From SMYC01 sp963578475 (GTDB lineage: Bacteria; Acidobacteriota; Vicinamibacteria; Marinacidobacterales; SMYC01), in the NCBI GenBank assembly GCA_963578475.1, contig CAUZCL010000019.1, positions 1-64,000 on the forward strand: a stretch of 64,000 bases of DNA, read 5' to 3'. A program made the translations under genes and the position numbers. Positions 43,687 to 52,679 of the stretch are shown here, in pieces (position 1 is the first letter of the stretch; the number at the start of each line of letters is the position of its first letter). Below the pieces are notes generated by a model. It saw nothing but the letters and a program-made list of their open reading frames with translations, ran no database searches and was not told the origin of the DNA.

Positions 43687-45324
43687 ATGGAACGTATTCA
43701 GTTCGAGACGGATCCGGGACGCTACAAGCACTTCAAGTTGTCCTTCGATGGTCCTATCGCGACATTGATGCTCGACGTTCAGGAAGATGGTGGTTTGAAG
43801 CCGGGCTATCAGCTGAAGCTGAACAGCTACGACTTGAGCGTCGATATCGAGCTCGCGGACGCGCTCGAGCGGCTTCGCTTCGAGCACCCAGAGGTGAAGT
43901 GCTGCGTCATCACGAGCGGCAAGGATCGGGTCTTTTCCGCCGGCGCCAACATCTATATGCTCGCGAGCTCGGCGCATAGTTTCAAAGTTAACTTCTGCAA
44001 GTACACCAACGAGACGCGTCTCGGGATGGAAGAATCGAGCCGCGATGGCGGGCAGAAATTTCTCGCTGCGCTCAACGGCATCACATCAGGGGGCGGCTAT
44101 GAGCTCGCGCTCGCCGCGGATGAGATTCTTCTCGTCGACGACGGCAACGCGGCGGTCGCGCTTCCGGAAGCGCCGCTTCTCGCGGTCCTGCCAGGTACGG
44201 GTGGGCTTACGCGGCTCGTCGACAAGCGTGGGGTACGCCGTGATCGTGCGGACGTTTTCTCGACGCTCGTCGAAGGCATCAAAGGCAAGCGTGCCGTAGA
44301 GTGGAGGTTGGTCGACGGTCTCGCCGCTCGCAGCAAATTCGACGAGGCCAAACGCGTCCGCGCGGAAGCACTCGCGGCGACCTCTACGAGAAATGCGAGT
44401 GGTCCCGGCATCGAGCTGAAGCCGCTCGACGCCAAGCGCTCGGAGAGTGTTCTCGAATATAGCACCGTCAGCGTGAGCATCGACCAGGCGTCACGGCACG
44501 TCGAGATCCTCGTCCGCGGCCCCGAAGGCGACCAGCCGCAGACGACCGAAGCGTTCAAAGCACTAGGTGTCGATTACTGGCCGCTCGCGATGGCGCGTGA
44601 GCTCGATGACGCGATCTGCCAGCTTCGCTTCAACTACGCGACTTGCGGTCTCCTAATTTTGAAGACCCAGGGCGACGCGGACGCGGTGCTCGCTGTCGAC
44701 AAGACGCTCAGCGACAACGCGGACGATTGGCTCGTGAAGGAAATTCTTTTGAAGATGCGCCGCACTTTCAAACGTCTCGACCAGACGGCGCGGAGCCTTT
44801 TTGCGCTCATCGAGCCCGGCTCGTGCTTCGTGGGAAGCCTTCTCGAAATCGCCCTCGCCGCCGATCGCAGCTACATGTTGGCCGACCCCACGAAACCCGT
44901 ACATATTGGACTCGGGCCTCTAAATAAAGAATGGTTTCCCAAGGCCAACGGGCTTTCCCGCCTCGAGACACGGTTTCTCGGGGAGCCGGAAACGCCCGCA
45001 AAGGCACTTGCGCATGACGGGCTCATCGATCCAACCGCGGCGATGGAGCTCGGTCTCGTGACTTTCGCGCCGGACGATCTCGATTGGGAAGACGAAGTAC
45101 GCATCGCGATCGAGGAGCGCTGCGGTTTCTCGCCGGACGCGATGACCGGCATGGAAGCCTCTTTGCGTTTCGCCGGTAGGGAGACGATGGAGACAAAAAT
45201 TTTTGGTCGCCTGACGGCTTGGCAGAATTGGATTTTCCAGCGCCCCAATGCCGTAGGCGAAAAAGGGGCGCTCACGCTCTACGGCAAGCCGAGCATGCCC
45301 GAGTTCGACTGGAGGAGAACCTGA
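43687..45324 (+). CDS. boxC: Benzoyl-CoA-dihydrodiol lyase (ring-cleaving)
   Basis: 545 residues, close to the usual 550. A double crotonase-fold enzyme that hydrolytically opens 2,3-epoxybenzoyl-CoA to 3,4-didehydroadipyl-CoA semialdehyde and formate. The first crotonase domain shows CCVITSGKDRVFSAGANIYM and ITSGGGYELALAADEILLVD, with VLPGTGGLTRLVDKRGVRRD; the second shows EPGSCFVGSLLEIALAADRS. A GGAGGG ribosome site precedes ATG 43687. It is the first gene of the box operon, directly across from boxR, and one base separates its stop from boxB. Confidence 0.95.
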   Translation: MERIQFETDPGRYKHFKLSFDGPIATLMLDVQEDGGLKPGYQLKLNSYDLSVDIELADALERLRFEHPEVKCCVITSGKDRVFSAGANIYMLASSAHSFKVNFCKYTNETRLGMEESSRDGGQKFLAALNGITSGGGYELALAADEILLVDDGNAAVALPEAPLLAVLPGTGGLTRLVDKRGVRRDRADVFSTLVEGIKGKRAVEWRLVDGLAARSKFDEAKRVRAEALAATSTRNASGPGIELKPLDAKRSESVLEYSTVSVSIDQASRHVEILVRGPEGDQPQTTEAFKALGVDYWPLAMARELDDAICQLRFNYATCGLLILKTQGDADAVLAVDKTLSDNADDWLVKEILLKMRRTFKRLDQTARSLFALIEPGSCFVGSLLEIALAADRSYMLADPTKPVHIGLGPLNKEWFPKANGLSRLETRFLGEPETPAKALAHDGLIDPTAAMELGLVTFAPDDLDWEDEVRIAIEERCGFSPDAMTGMEASLRFAGRETMETKIFGRLTAWQNWIFQRPNAVGEKGALTLYGKPSMPEFDWRRT

Positions 45325-45325
45325 G

Positions 45326-46729
45326 ATGGAGCTTCATGAGAAAATCCCGAACAACGTAAACCTGTCGAGCGATCCCAAGCTCAAGCGTGCGCTCGAGAAT
45401 TGGCAGCCCAACTATGTCGACTGGTGGATGGAGATGGGCCCCGAAGGTTTCCAAAGCGATGATGTTTATCTTCGGACGGCCATCTCGGTCGATCCGGGCG
45501 GTTGGGCGCATTACGACTACGTGAAGATGCCCGACTATCGTTGGGGGCTCTTCCTGACGCCTCCGGAAGAGGATCGCAAGATCGGCTTCGGGGATCACGA
45601 GGGCGAGCCCGTTTGGCAGGAAGTTCCTGGTGAGTTACGTACCCAGCTGCGCCGACTCATCGTGACTCAAGGCGATACCGAGCCCGCGAGCGTCGAGCAG
45701 CAGCGCCTGCTCGGCAAGACAGCGCCGAGTCTCTACGACCTGCGCAATCTCTTTCAAGTCAACGTCGAGGAAGGCCGCCACCTTTGGGCGATGGTCTACC
45801 TCCTCCACTCCTATTTCGGGAGGGATGGTCGCGAAGAGGCGGAGGGCCTGCTCGCGCGCCGGAGCGGCAACGAGGACAAACCTCGCATTCTCGGTGCCTT
45901 CAACGAGCCGTGTGACGACTGGCTCAATTTTTTCATGTTCACCATGTTCACCGATCGCGACGGAAAATATCAGCTTCTCGCCCTCGCGGAGAGCGGGTTC
46001 GACCCGCTCTCTCGCACGACCAAGTTCATGCTGACGGAAGAGGCGTTTCATATGTCGGTGGGGGAGACGGGAGTCGGCCGCATCGTCGAGCGAACGGCGC
46101 AGCTCATGCGCGGGCACGGCGACGACGTGCGCGCCCATGGCGGAATCGATCTTCCGACCATCCAGAAATATTTGAACTTCTGGGTGAGCGCTTCGACGGA
46201 TCTCTTCGGCGGTGAAGTCTCGACGAACGCGGCGCAGTACTTTGCCACGGGAGTCAAAGGCCGCCATCGCGAAGACCGCTATGACGAGCACAAATGTCTC
46301 GACAGCTTCTACCAGATGGAGCTCGTGAAAGACGGGAAGATCGTTCAGGAAGAGATCCCGATGCGCAACGCCATGAACGAAGTGTTGCGCGACGACTATG
46401 TCGAAGATTGCGAGCGCGGGGTCAAGCGTTGGAACAAAACCCTCGAAGATGCCGGCATCTCCGATCGACTGACCATGCCTCACCGGCGCTTCAACCGTCA
46501 AATCGGCGCCTATTCGGACCATTTCTTCAATCTGAAGGGCGAGCTCATCTCGGCGGAGGCTTTTCAGGACAGCAAAGAGCTGTGGCTTCCCGCAGATGAC
46601 GATCGCGCCTATATCGAGACCCTGATGGTCGCGGTGGACGAGCCGGGGCAGATTGCCAATTGGATAGCGCCCCCGAAATCGGGCGTGAAGGGTCAACTGT
46701 TCGAGTTCGAATATGTGAGAAAAGCGTGA
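45326..46729 (+). CDS. boxB: Benzoyl-CoA 2,3-epoxidase, oxygenase subunit B
   Basis: 467 residues, typical of BoxB. A di-iron oxygenase that epoxidises benzoyl-CoA with oxygen and electrons from the reductase BoxA. The N-terminal WQPNYVDWWMEMGPEGFQ is family specific; EEAFHMSVGETGVGR carries the second ExxH iron ligand pair, with LHSYFGRDGREEAEGLL and EDKPRILGAFNEPCDDWL preceding it. The stop TGA shares one base with the next ATG. The partner boxA is not in the window. Confidence 0.96.
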   Translation: MELHEKIPNNVNLSSDPKLKRALENWQPNYVDWWMEMGPEGFQSDDVYLRTAISVDPGGWAHYDYVKMPDYRWGLFLTPPEEDRKIGFGDHEGEPVWQEVPGELRTQLRRLIVTQGDTEPASVEQQRLLGKTAPSLYDLRNLFQVNVEEGRHLWAMVYLLHSYFGRDGREEAEGLLARRSGNEDKPRILGAFNEPCDDWLNFFMFTMFTDRDGKYQLLALAESGFDPLSRTTKFMLTEEAFHMSVGETGVGRIVERTAQLMRGHGDDVRAHGGIDLPTIQKYLNFWVSASTDLFGGEVSTNAAQYFATGVKGRHREDRYDEHKCLDSFYQMELVKDGKIVQEEIPMRNAMNEVLRDDYVEDCERGVKRWNKTLEDAGISDRLTMPHRRFNRQIGAYSDHFFNLKGELISAEAFQDSKELWLPADDDRAYIETLMVAVDEPGQIANWIAPPKSGVKGQLFEFEYVRKA

Positions 46730-47511
46730 TGGCGCTCGTGAACGATTCACGACAGGACGGCGTGGCTCTCCTCGAGCTCGACGCCCCGCCCGCCAATACT
46801 TACAGCTACGAGATGATGCAGGAGCTCGACCGCGCGCTTCTCGCCGCGCGCATGGATGACAGCGTGCACGTTATCGTGCTGACCGGCGCAGGGGAGAAGT
46901 TTTTCTGCGCCGGTGCGGACATCAAGATGCTCAACGAAGCGGCGCCGAGCTTCAAGTATTATTTTTGCCTCCACGCGAACGAAACGCTGAACCGCTTCGA
47001 GCAAACGCCCAAGCTCGTCATCGCGGCCTTGAACGGCCACACGGTAGGCGGCGGGCTCGAGTTAGCGCTCGCGGCCAATTTGCGGGTCACGAAGAAAGAC
47101 GGCGGAAAAATTGGACTTCCGGAAGTGCAGCTCGGTGTGCTGCCAGGCACGGGCGGCACTCAGCGCCTCGCACGTCTTCTCGGGCGCTCCCGCGCTATCG
47201 AGCTCATGGCGACAGGGAAGCTCATGAGCTTCGACGAAGCGAAGACGATCGGCATGGTGAACGAGGTCTTCGACGGAGACGGTTTCCGCGCACAGGTCAA
47301 GGATTACGCGGCGCAGTTCGTGCCGCCCGGCCGGGCCTCGAAAGCCGTGGGCCACATCAAGCGCGCCGTCTGTTCGGGACTCGAGATGCCCTTTTCAGAA
47401 GGTCTTGCGCTCGAGCGTGAGCTGCAGCAACACCTGTTCGCCTCGAACGATGCCAAAGAGGGGATCGCCGCGCATCTCGAGAAACGCAAGCCAGAATTCA
47501 AGGGTAACTAA
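46729..47511 (+). CDS. Enoyl-CoA hydratase/isomerase
   Basis: 260 residues from ATG 46729, one base overlapping the boxB stop. Crotonase fold with the oxyanion-hole segments KFFCAGADIKMLNE and LNGHTVGGGLELALA and both catalytic glutamates (EVQLGVLPGTGGTQRL). In this operon it would act on the unsaturated adipyl-CoA intermediates formed after BoxC and the aldehyde dehydrogenase, leading to 3-hydroxyadipyl-CoA. Confidence 0.9.
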   Translation: MALVNDSRQDGVALLELDAPPANTYSYEMMQELDRALLAARMDDSVHVIVLTGAGEKFFCAGADIKMLNEAAPSFKYYFCLHANETLNRFEQTPKLVIAALNGHTVGGGLELALAANLRVTKKDGGKIGLPEVQLGVLPGTGGTQRLARLLGRSRAIELMATGKLMSFDEAKTIGMVNEVFDGDGFRAQVKDYAAQFVPPGRASKAVGHIKRAVCSGLEMPFSEGLALERELQQHLFASNDAKEGIAAHLEKRKPEFKGN

Positions 47512-47523
47512 CGAGGAGAGGTC

Positions 47524-48708
47524 GTGAACAAAAGTATCGTTATTGCGGGCGCTGCTAGAACCCCCATCGGAAAGTTCGGCGGTAGTATGAAGTCTCTCCA
47601 AGCTTCTGACCTCGGCGTCGCCGCAGTCAAGGGGGTGCTCGAAAAAAGCGGCGTCCCCGGAGATGCTGTCGACGAAGTGATTTTCGGAAACGGTCGTCAG
47701 GCAGGGGTCCGCCCAAACGTCGCGCGCCAAGTCGCTTACCGCGCGGGCCTCGGAGAAGGAACCCCCGCCTACACCATCAACAAAGCGTGCGGCTCGAGCC
47801 TCAAAGCTGTCATCAACGCTTATGGCGCCATAGCACTCGGCGACGCGGAGGTCGTGCTGGCGGGCGGCACCGAGAGCATGAGCAATACGCCCTACATGCT
47901 TCTCGACGCTCGTTGGGGCCATAAGCTCGACCATTCGGAGATTACCGATGGGATGTACCGCGACGGCTTCCTCTGCCCTCTTTGTGAGGAGCTCATGGGC
48001 GAGACCGCGGAAAAATTGGTCGACAAGTACGGCATCACGCGTGAAGAGACGGACCGTTACGCGATGGAGACGCAGCGCCGCTGTCAGGCGGCGCGCGAAG
48101 CCGGTCGCTTCGCCGACGAGATCGTGCCCATCGAAGTGCCCGCGCGCAAAGGAGCGGTCCGAGTGCTCGAAACGGACGAGCACCCGAGAGACGGCGTCAC
48201 GATGGAAAGCCTCGCAAAGCTGAAGCCGGTCTTTCGGAAGGACGGAACGGTTCATGCCGGCAACGCCTCCGGCATTACCGACGGCGCCGCCGCGATGATG
48301 GTGCTGAGCGAGGACAAAGCCGAGGCGCTCGGTGTCGAGCCGATGGCGCGCATCGTTGCCTACAGCTCGGCCGGCGTCGACCCTGCCATCATGGGCATCG
48401 GCCCCGTTCCCGCGATCCGAAAACTTCTGAAAAAGACGGAGCTCACGCTCGACGACATCGATCTCATCGAGCTCAACGAGGCTTTCGCCGCGCAAGTGCT
48501 CGCGTGCCAGCGCGTCCTCGACCTCGACCTCAATCGACTGAACGTGAACGGCGGCGCCATCGCACTCGGGCATCCTATCGGGGCCACGGGAGCGCGCGTC
48601 CTCGTCACCCTCATGCACGAGATGCGGCGGCGTAAGGCCAAGCGCGGGATCGCGACCCTTTGCATCAGCGGCGGCATGGGCCTCGCCTTGCTCGTGGAGG
48701 CGTTGTAG
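47524..48708 (+). CDS. Thiolase (acetyl-CoA/3-oxoadipyl-CoA thiolase)
   Basis: 394 residues. Full thiolase motifs: nucleophilic cysteine in INKACGSSLKAVI near residue 90, LNEAFAAQVLACQ, GGAIALGHPIGATGARVL with the base histidine, and CISGGMGLALL with the second cysteine. The GTG start at 47524 follows GAGGAGAGG. By context it most likely splits 3-oxoadipyl-CoA into succinyl-CoA and acetyl-CoA, the last step of the box route; a general acetyl-CoA acetyltransferase role is also possible. Confidence 0.92.
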   Translation: MNKSIVIAGAARTPIGKFGGSMKSLQASDLGVAAVKGVLEKSGVPGDAVDEVIFGNGRQAGVRPNVARQVAYRAGLGEGTPAYTINKACGSSLKAVINAYGAIALGDAEVVLAGGTESMSNTPYMLLDARWGHKLDHSEITDGMYRDGFLCPLCEELMGETAEKLVDKYGITREETDRYAMETQRRCQAAREAGRFADEIVPIEVPARKGAVRVLETDEHPRDGVTMESLAKLKPVFRKDGTVHAGNASGITDGAAAMMVLSEDKAEALGVEPMARIVAYSSAGVDPAIMGIGPVPAIRKLLKKTELTLDDIDLIELNEAFAAQVLACQRVLDLDLNRLNVNGGAIALGHPIGATGARVLVTLMHEMRRRKAKRGIATLCISGGMGLALLVEAL

Positions 48709-48721
48709 TCTCGGCTTCGAC

Positions 48722-49537
48722 ATGAGCTGGGATCACATCGAGCTCGCGATTCAGGACACCGACACCGGCATCGGCGCGGGCCGTATCGCCACCATTACTC
48801 TGAATCGACCCGAGGCGTTGAACGCTTTGTCCGGCTCGATGCGCGAGGATCTGCTCGCGGCTATCGACGAAGCCGCGACCAAAGCGCGTGTCTTGCTCCT
48901 CACCGGTCGCGGCAAAGCTTTTTGTAGCGGCGGTGACGTGCGATTCATGGCGAAGCTACGACGCGAGAGCCGGCCGGAAGTGCTCGCGCCTCTCATCGAG
49001 CAAGGAAAGCGCGTCGTACGGCGGTTGCGCGATCTGCCCATCCCAAGCGTCGCCTGCGTGAACGGTGTGGCGGCCGGCGCGGGGTTTGGCCTCGCGCTCG
49101 CCCGCGACCTTCGCATCGCGTCGGCCACCGCGCGATTCGCGGCCAGTTTTTCACGGATAGGACTTCACCCCGACTGGGGAACGTCCTATTTTTTGACGCG
49201 GCTCGCCGGCGCCGCCGTTGCGCGTGAGCTCATCTTTACGGGCCGGCTCATCGATGCCGCGGAAGCGTCGCGTCTCGGTCTCGTGAACCGCGTCGTCGAA
49301 CCGGAGGCCCTCGCGAAGGAGAGCCGGGAGCTCGCGGAGGAGCTTGCCGCCGCGGCCCCTCTTTCCATCCAATACGCCAAGAAAGCCGTAGCACTCGCCG
49401 AAGGAGGATCTCTCGACGAGGTTCTCGACTTCGAGTCCGAGGCTCAGCTTGCTTGCTTTCGATCGGACGACGCCCTCGAAGGAATCCAGGCCTTCGAGGA
49501 GAAGAGGCGTCCGCGATTCAAGGGGAACGCGTCATGA
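48722..49537 (+). CDS. Enoyl-CoA hydratase/isomerase, second copy
   Basis: 271 residues. Crotonase family: LLTGRGKAFCSGGDVRFMAK, VNGVAAGAGFGLALARDLRI, ASFSRIGLHPDWGTSYFLTR. The SRIGLHPDWG segment replaces the glutamate-rich hydratase loop, which points more to a PaaG-like isomerase than a classical hydratase (inference). It follows the thiolase by 13 bases and overlaps the acyl-CoA dehydrogenase by four. Confidence 0.88.
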   Translation: MSWDHIELAIQDTDTGIGAGRIATITLNRPEALNALSGSMREDLLAAIDEAATKARVLLLTGRGKAFCSGGDVRFMAKLRRESRPEVLAPLIEQGKRVVRRLRDLPIPSVACVNGVAAGAGFGLALARDLRIASATARFAASFSRIGLHPDWGTSYFLTRLAGAAVARELIFTGRLIDAAEASRLGLVNRVVEPEALAKESRELAEELAAAAPLSIQYAKKAVALAEGGSLDEVLDFESEAQLACFRSDDALEGIQAFEEKRRPRFKGNAS

Positions 49538-50682
49538 TTGATTTCGGTTTGAGTGAAGAGCAACAGCAATTTCGCGACCTCGCGCACGAGTTCGCCGAGA
49601 AGGAAATTGCGCCGCACGCCGCGCATCACGACGAGACCGGAGAATATCCGACAGAGATTTGCCGGAAGGCGTGGGAGCTCGGCCTCATGAACACCCATAT
49701 TCCCGAAGAATATGGGGGCTTGGGGCTCGGCGTTCTCGAAGGCTGCCTCATCTCCGAGCAAGTGGCTTGGGGGTGCAGCGGGATCGGCACGGCGATGGAG
49801 GCCAATACGCTCGCCGAAGGACCCATCATCGTCGCGGGAACCGATGAGCAGAAAAGGAAATGGCTCACCCCGTTGACGAAAGAGTTCCTGCTCTCGGCCT
49901 ATTGCGTGACCGAGCCGGATGCCGGGAGCGACGTTCAGGGTATCAAGACGACGGCGAAACGCCACGGCAACGACGACGTCTACATCCTCAATGGCAGCAA
50001 GATGTGGATCACGAATGGCGGCGTCGCGAGCTGGTACTTCGTCGTCGCCTATACGGATCCCGAGAAGCGCTATCGTGGCATGAGCGCTTTCATCGTACCC
50101 AGAGACTCGGAAGGTGTTTCTGTCGGAAAGAAAGAGAACAATCTAGGCCAACGTGCCTCGGACACGCGCGCCGTGAGCTTTCAAGACGTGAAGGTCCCCG
50201 CCGCGAACCGCATCGGCGAAGAAGGGGATGGTTGGCGCGCCGCGATGGCGGCCTTCGACCACTCGCGCCCCGTCGTTGCCTCCGCCGCGGTCGGTCTCGC
50301 GCAATCCGCCTACGATCACGCGGTCGCCTACGCGAGAGAACGCAAGACTTTCGGCGTGCCGATCTATCAGCACCAATCGATCGGCTTCATGATTGCCGAC
50401 ATGGCCGTCGCGATTCAGGCGGCCCGCCTACTCGTGTGGGAATCAGCGTGGGCGATCGACCAGGGAAAGCGGAACACGAAGCAGGCCGCCTTCGCGAAGC
50501 TCTTCGCCGCCGATACGGCGGTAAAGGTGGCGACCGATGCCGTTCAAGTTTTTGGCGGCAACGGGTTCAGCAAAGAATATCCCGTCGAAAAACTCTATCG
50601 CGACGCGAAGATCTACCAAATCTACGAAGGCACGAGCCAAATCCAGCGCCTCATCGTCCAAAAAGAAATCTTCGACCGCTAG
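49534..50682 (+). CDS. Acyl-CoA dehydrogenase
   Basis: 382 residues from ATG 49534, overlapping the preceding stop. FAD-dependent alpha,beta-desaturation: YCVTEPDAGSDVQGIKT and KMWITNGGVASWYF bind flavin, and KIYQIYEGTSQIQRL carries the catalytic glutamate of medium/short-chain enzymes. In the box operon it may act on adipyl-CoA-type intermediates or remove products of side reactions. Its stop overlaps the end of the convergent phosphatase gene by four bases. Confidence 0.93.
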   Translation: MIDFGLSEEQQQFRDLAHEFAEKEIAPHAAHHDETGEYPTEICRKAWELGLMNTHIPEEYGGLGLGVLEGCLISEQVAWGCSGIGTAMEANTLAEGPIIVAGTDEQKRKWLTPLTKEFLLSAYCVTEPDAGSDVQGIKTTAKRHGNDDVYILNGSKMWITNGGVASWYFVVAYTDPEKRYRGMSAFIVPRDSEGVSVGKKENNLGQRASDTRAVSFQDVKVPAANRIGEEGDGWRAAMAAFDHSRPVVASAAVGLAQSAYDHAVAYARERKTFGVPIYQHQSIGFMIADMAVAIQAARLLVWESAWAIDQGKRNTKQAAFAKLFAADTAVKVATDAVQVFGGNGFSKEYPVEKLYRDAKIYQIYEGTSQIQRLIVQKEIFDR

Positions 50683-52295
50683 TCGCGGATTAGACGCGAG
50701 AGGTCTACGCCGTCGACGTCGTCAGGGAAGTTGATGCCGAGCAGGGACGCGATCGTGACGGGTAGGTCGACCGTGTTGATGCGCTCGTCGACGGTGCCTT
50801 GCCGGGCTCCCGGCCAATGCACGAGTGCTATGACGTGCGTGTCGTAACGATAGGGCGAGCCGTGTGTCGTCCCGCGGACACGGCCGATGAGACCCTCCTT
50901 GTGTTGCACGTAGAGGTCCGGGCTGCGCTCGGGATGAAACGAATGGACGTAGAGCTCGAGCGTTTTGTCCAACCATCCTCCCGCCGAAGCGCTCTCGATC
51001 TCGGTCCTTGTCCAGACCCGCTCGACGCTCGGACAGCGAGCGAGCTCTTTGACGATCATGGATTCGAGGCTCGAGCGCTCGACATCCCGTCGCTTCAAGG
51101 TTTCATCATTGAAGTAGAAACCCTCGTGGAACCAATCGTCTTTCCCTAATTTCTCCTGAAACGCGCGCCCCGCTGACTGGAAGCAAGCGTAGTCTCGAGC
51201 CGTAAGAAATCCTCCCGGGAGGCTGTGCGAGCGCTGATATTCCGGAAGGGACGCGACCCCGTGATCGGCTGAGAGCGAGATCGCGACGTTGGCGAGGCCT
51301 ATCCTCTCGTCGAGAAAATCGAAGAGCTCTCCGAGCTCGCGATCGAGGCGAAGCATGGTGTCGAGAACCTCGGGACTGTTTGGCCCATATGTGTGGCCGA
51401 CGGTGTCGACGCTGGCAAAGCTCAGCGCGAGCACGTCGACACTCTCATCCGCTCCAAGCTCGTGCGCGACAACGAGCTTCTTCGCGAAATCGAGCAAATA
51501 GGGCTCGATGAACGGCGAGTTATAGAGCGCGCTGTAGAAACGCGTTGTCGGGTAGAAATCAGCGCGCCCGATCGCGTGGGTGAAGTCTGGAGTCCCAACG
51601 ATCTCCATCTCGCCGAACAGCCTTTGGGGAACCGCAACAGGCGTCCAAGTGTGCCCGAAAAAACGATCGGCGAAACGCTCTCGATGAAACTCTCGAACCC
51701 ACGCGGAATATTCGGAAGCGTAATGGGTGCTCGTCACCCATTGGCCGCTCCGCGTGTCGAACCAGAAAGCGCCGTGGGCGTTCTTGCCTCCCATGAGAAC
51801 AGCCGAACGATCTTTGGCGCCGATCGAAAAAATATTGGAGTTCGGGTCCTTTGCCTGAATCCAGTCGCCAAGCCCAGTCGCGAGAAGCCGCGCCGGTGAG
51901 CGCCCGCCTCCGGATCTCGGTTTGCCGCCTGCGGGCGTCAGGATTTTGGTCGTCCCGTCTTCGACACAATAGACGTGCTTGCCGTCGGTGCGGTCGTACC
52001 ATCCGTTTCCAACCATCCCCGAATGTGCTGGATAGCGCCCGGTCGAAAGCGAGGCGTGGCCGGCGGCGGTCACCGTGCCGGCGTGAAAATGATGGGCGTC
52101 GGTAAACAGCACGCCGCGGTCGAGCAGCCTCTTGAAGCCGCCGACGAAGCTTGGCCGAAACCTCTCGAGATAGTCTCCTCGGCCTTGATCGACCGTGAGG
52201 AGCAAGACGAGGCGAGGCGACGCCTCCTGGGAACGAGCGTTTTGCCCCGTAAAAGACAGAGCGGTGAGAGCTAAGATTAGCCAGCGCAGGTGCAT
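50679..52295 (-). CDS. PafA-like alkaline phosphatase (type I phosphodiesterase/nucleotide pyrophosphatase superfamily)
   Basis: 538 residues with a Sec signal. The metal and nucleophile sites are recognisable: LLLTVDQGRGDYLERF, the threonine nucleophile in GTVTAAGHASLSTGRYP, VDTVGHTYGPNS and LSADHGVAS for the two-zinc site, and THGSPYRYDTHV near the C-terminus. It is a periplasmic phosphomonoesterase, of the kind that is often not repressed by phosphate. The canonical VDQMRYDYL is here VDQGRGDYL. Downstream on the same strand comes nothing; the gene converges on the box operon. Confidence 0.9.
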   Translation of the reverse strand: MHLRWLILALTALSFTGQNARSQEASPRLVLLLTVDQGRGDYLERFRPSFVGGFKRLLDRGVLFTDAHHFHAGTVTAAGHASLSTGRYPAHSGMVGNGWYDRTDGKHVYCVEDGTTKILTPAGGKPRSGGGRSPARLLATGLGDWIQAKDPNSNIFSIGAKDRSAVLMGGKNAHGAFWFDTRSGQWVTSTHYASEYSAWVREFHRERFADRFFGHTWTPVAVPQRLFGEMEIVGTPDFTHAIGRADFYPTTRFYSALYNSPFIEPYLLDFAKKLVVAHELGADESVDVLALSFASVDTVGHTYGPNSPEVLDTMLRLDRELGELFDFLDERIGLANVAISLSADHGVASLPEYQRSHSLPGGFLTARDYACFQSAGRAFQEKLGKDDWFHEGFYFNDETLKRRDVERSSLESMIVKELARCPSVERVWTRTEIESASAGGWLDKTLELYVHSFHPERSPDLYVQHKEGLIGRVRGTTHGSPYRYDTHVIALVHWPGARQGTVDERINTVDLPVTIASLLGINFPDDVDGVDLSRLIRD

Positions 52296-52423
52296 GATTT
52301 TTTGGAACTTACCCCAATCGCTGGGCAGGATGTAATCCCGCGCGCCCGGCTAAACTACGAGGTTGCTTGTCCCGTTTCTATCCTTTAACCTGTTAGTACA
52401 GCAAAAAATGGGACCCATATCGT

Positions 52424-52447
52424 CCCGCTGCTCCTAGGGGCAGCGGG
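52424..52447. repeat. Strong hairpin, 8-base perfect stem
   Basis: CCCGCTGC (52424-52431) and GCAGCGGG (52440-52447) form a perfect stem around an eight-base loop TCCTAGGG. It lies in the gap 52296-52515 between the phosphatase start and the small membrane protein. No T run follows immediately, although an A6 run at about 52403-52408 would give a U run on the minus strand, so a minus-strand terminator after the small gene is possible. Confidence 0.45.
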
Positions 52448-52515
52448 CGGTATTCTTGCGTGGGAGACCGCCGTCAGCCAGCCGGTCACCTGTGTCGCAA
52501 ATGCGTCCATGGGAT

Positions 52516-52635
52516 CTACCTAGCGCAATAAGCCACGAGAAACATGGCGACGATCAGGGCGACTGGAGGCAGCCAGAGATAAGGAAGCCACTTCCTGAGG
52601 CGCTCCTGCTTCTCTGAGTTCTCGAGCTCTTCCAT
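52516..52635 (-). CDS. 39-residue single-helix membrane protein
   Basis: A short frame starting at ATG 52635 reads MEELENSEKQERLRKWLPYL, then WLPPVALIVAMFLVAYCAR and a TAG. A charged N-terminus, a basic RLRKW and one hydrophobic helix make a convincing micro-protein of the inner membrane. AAGGA lies just before the start, rather close to it. There is no recognised family; similar tiny proteins often attach to respiratory or transport complexes (inference). It follows the MCE lipoprotein remnant on the same strand. Confidence 0.5.
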   Translation of the reverse strand: MEELENSEKQERLRKWLPYLWLPPVALIVAMFLVAYCAR

Positions 52636-52679
52636 CGTCCTTGCCTCTCGGGTCTGCGCGGTTCATAGTATCGCAGTCG

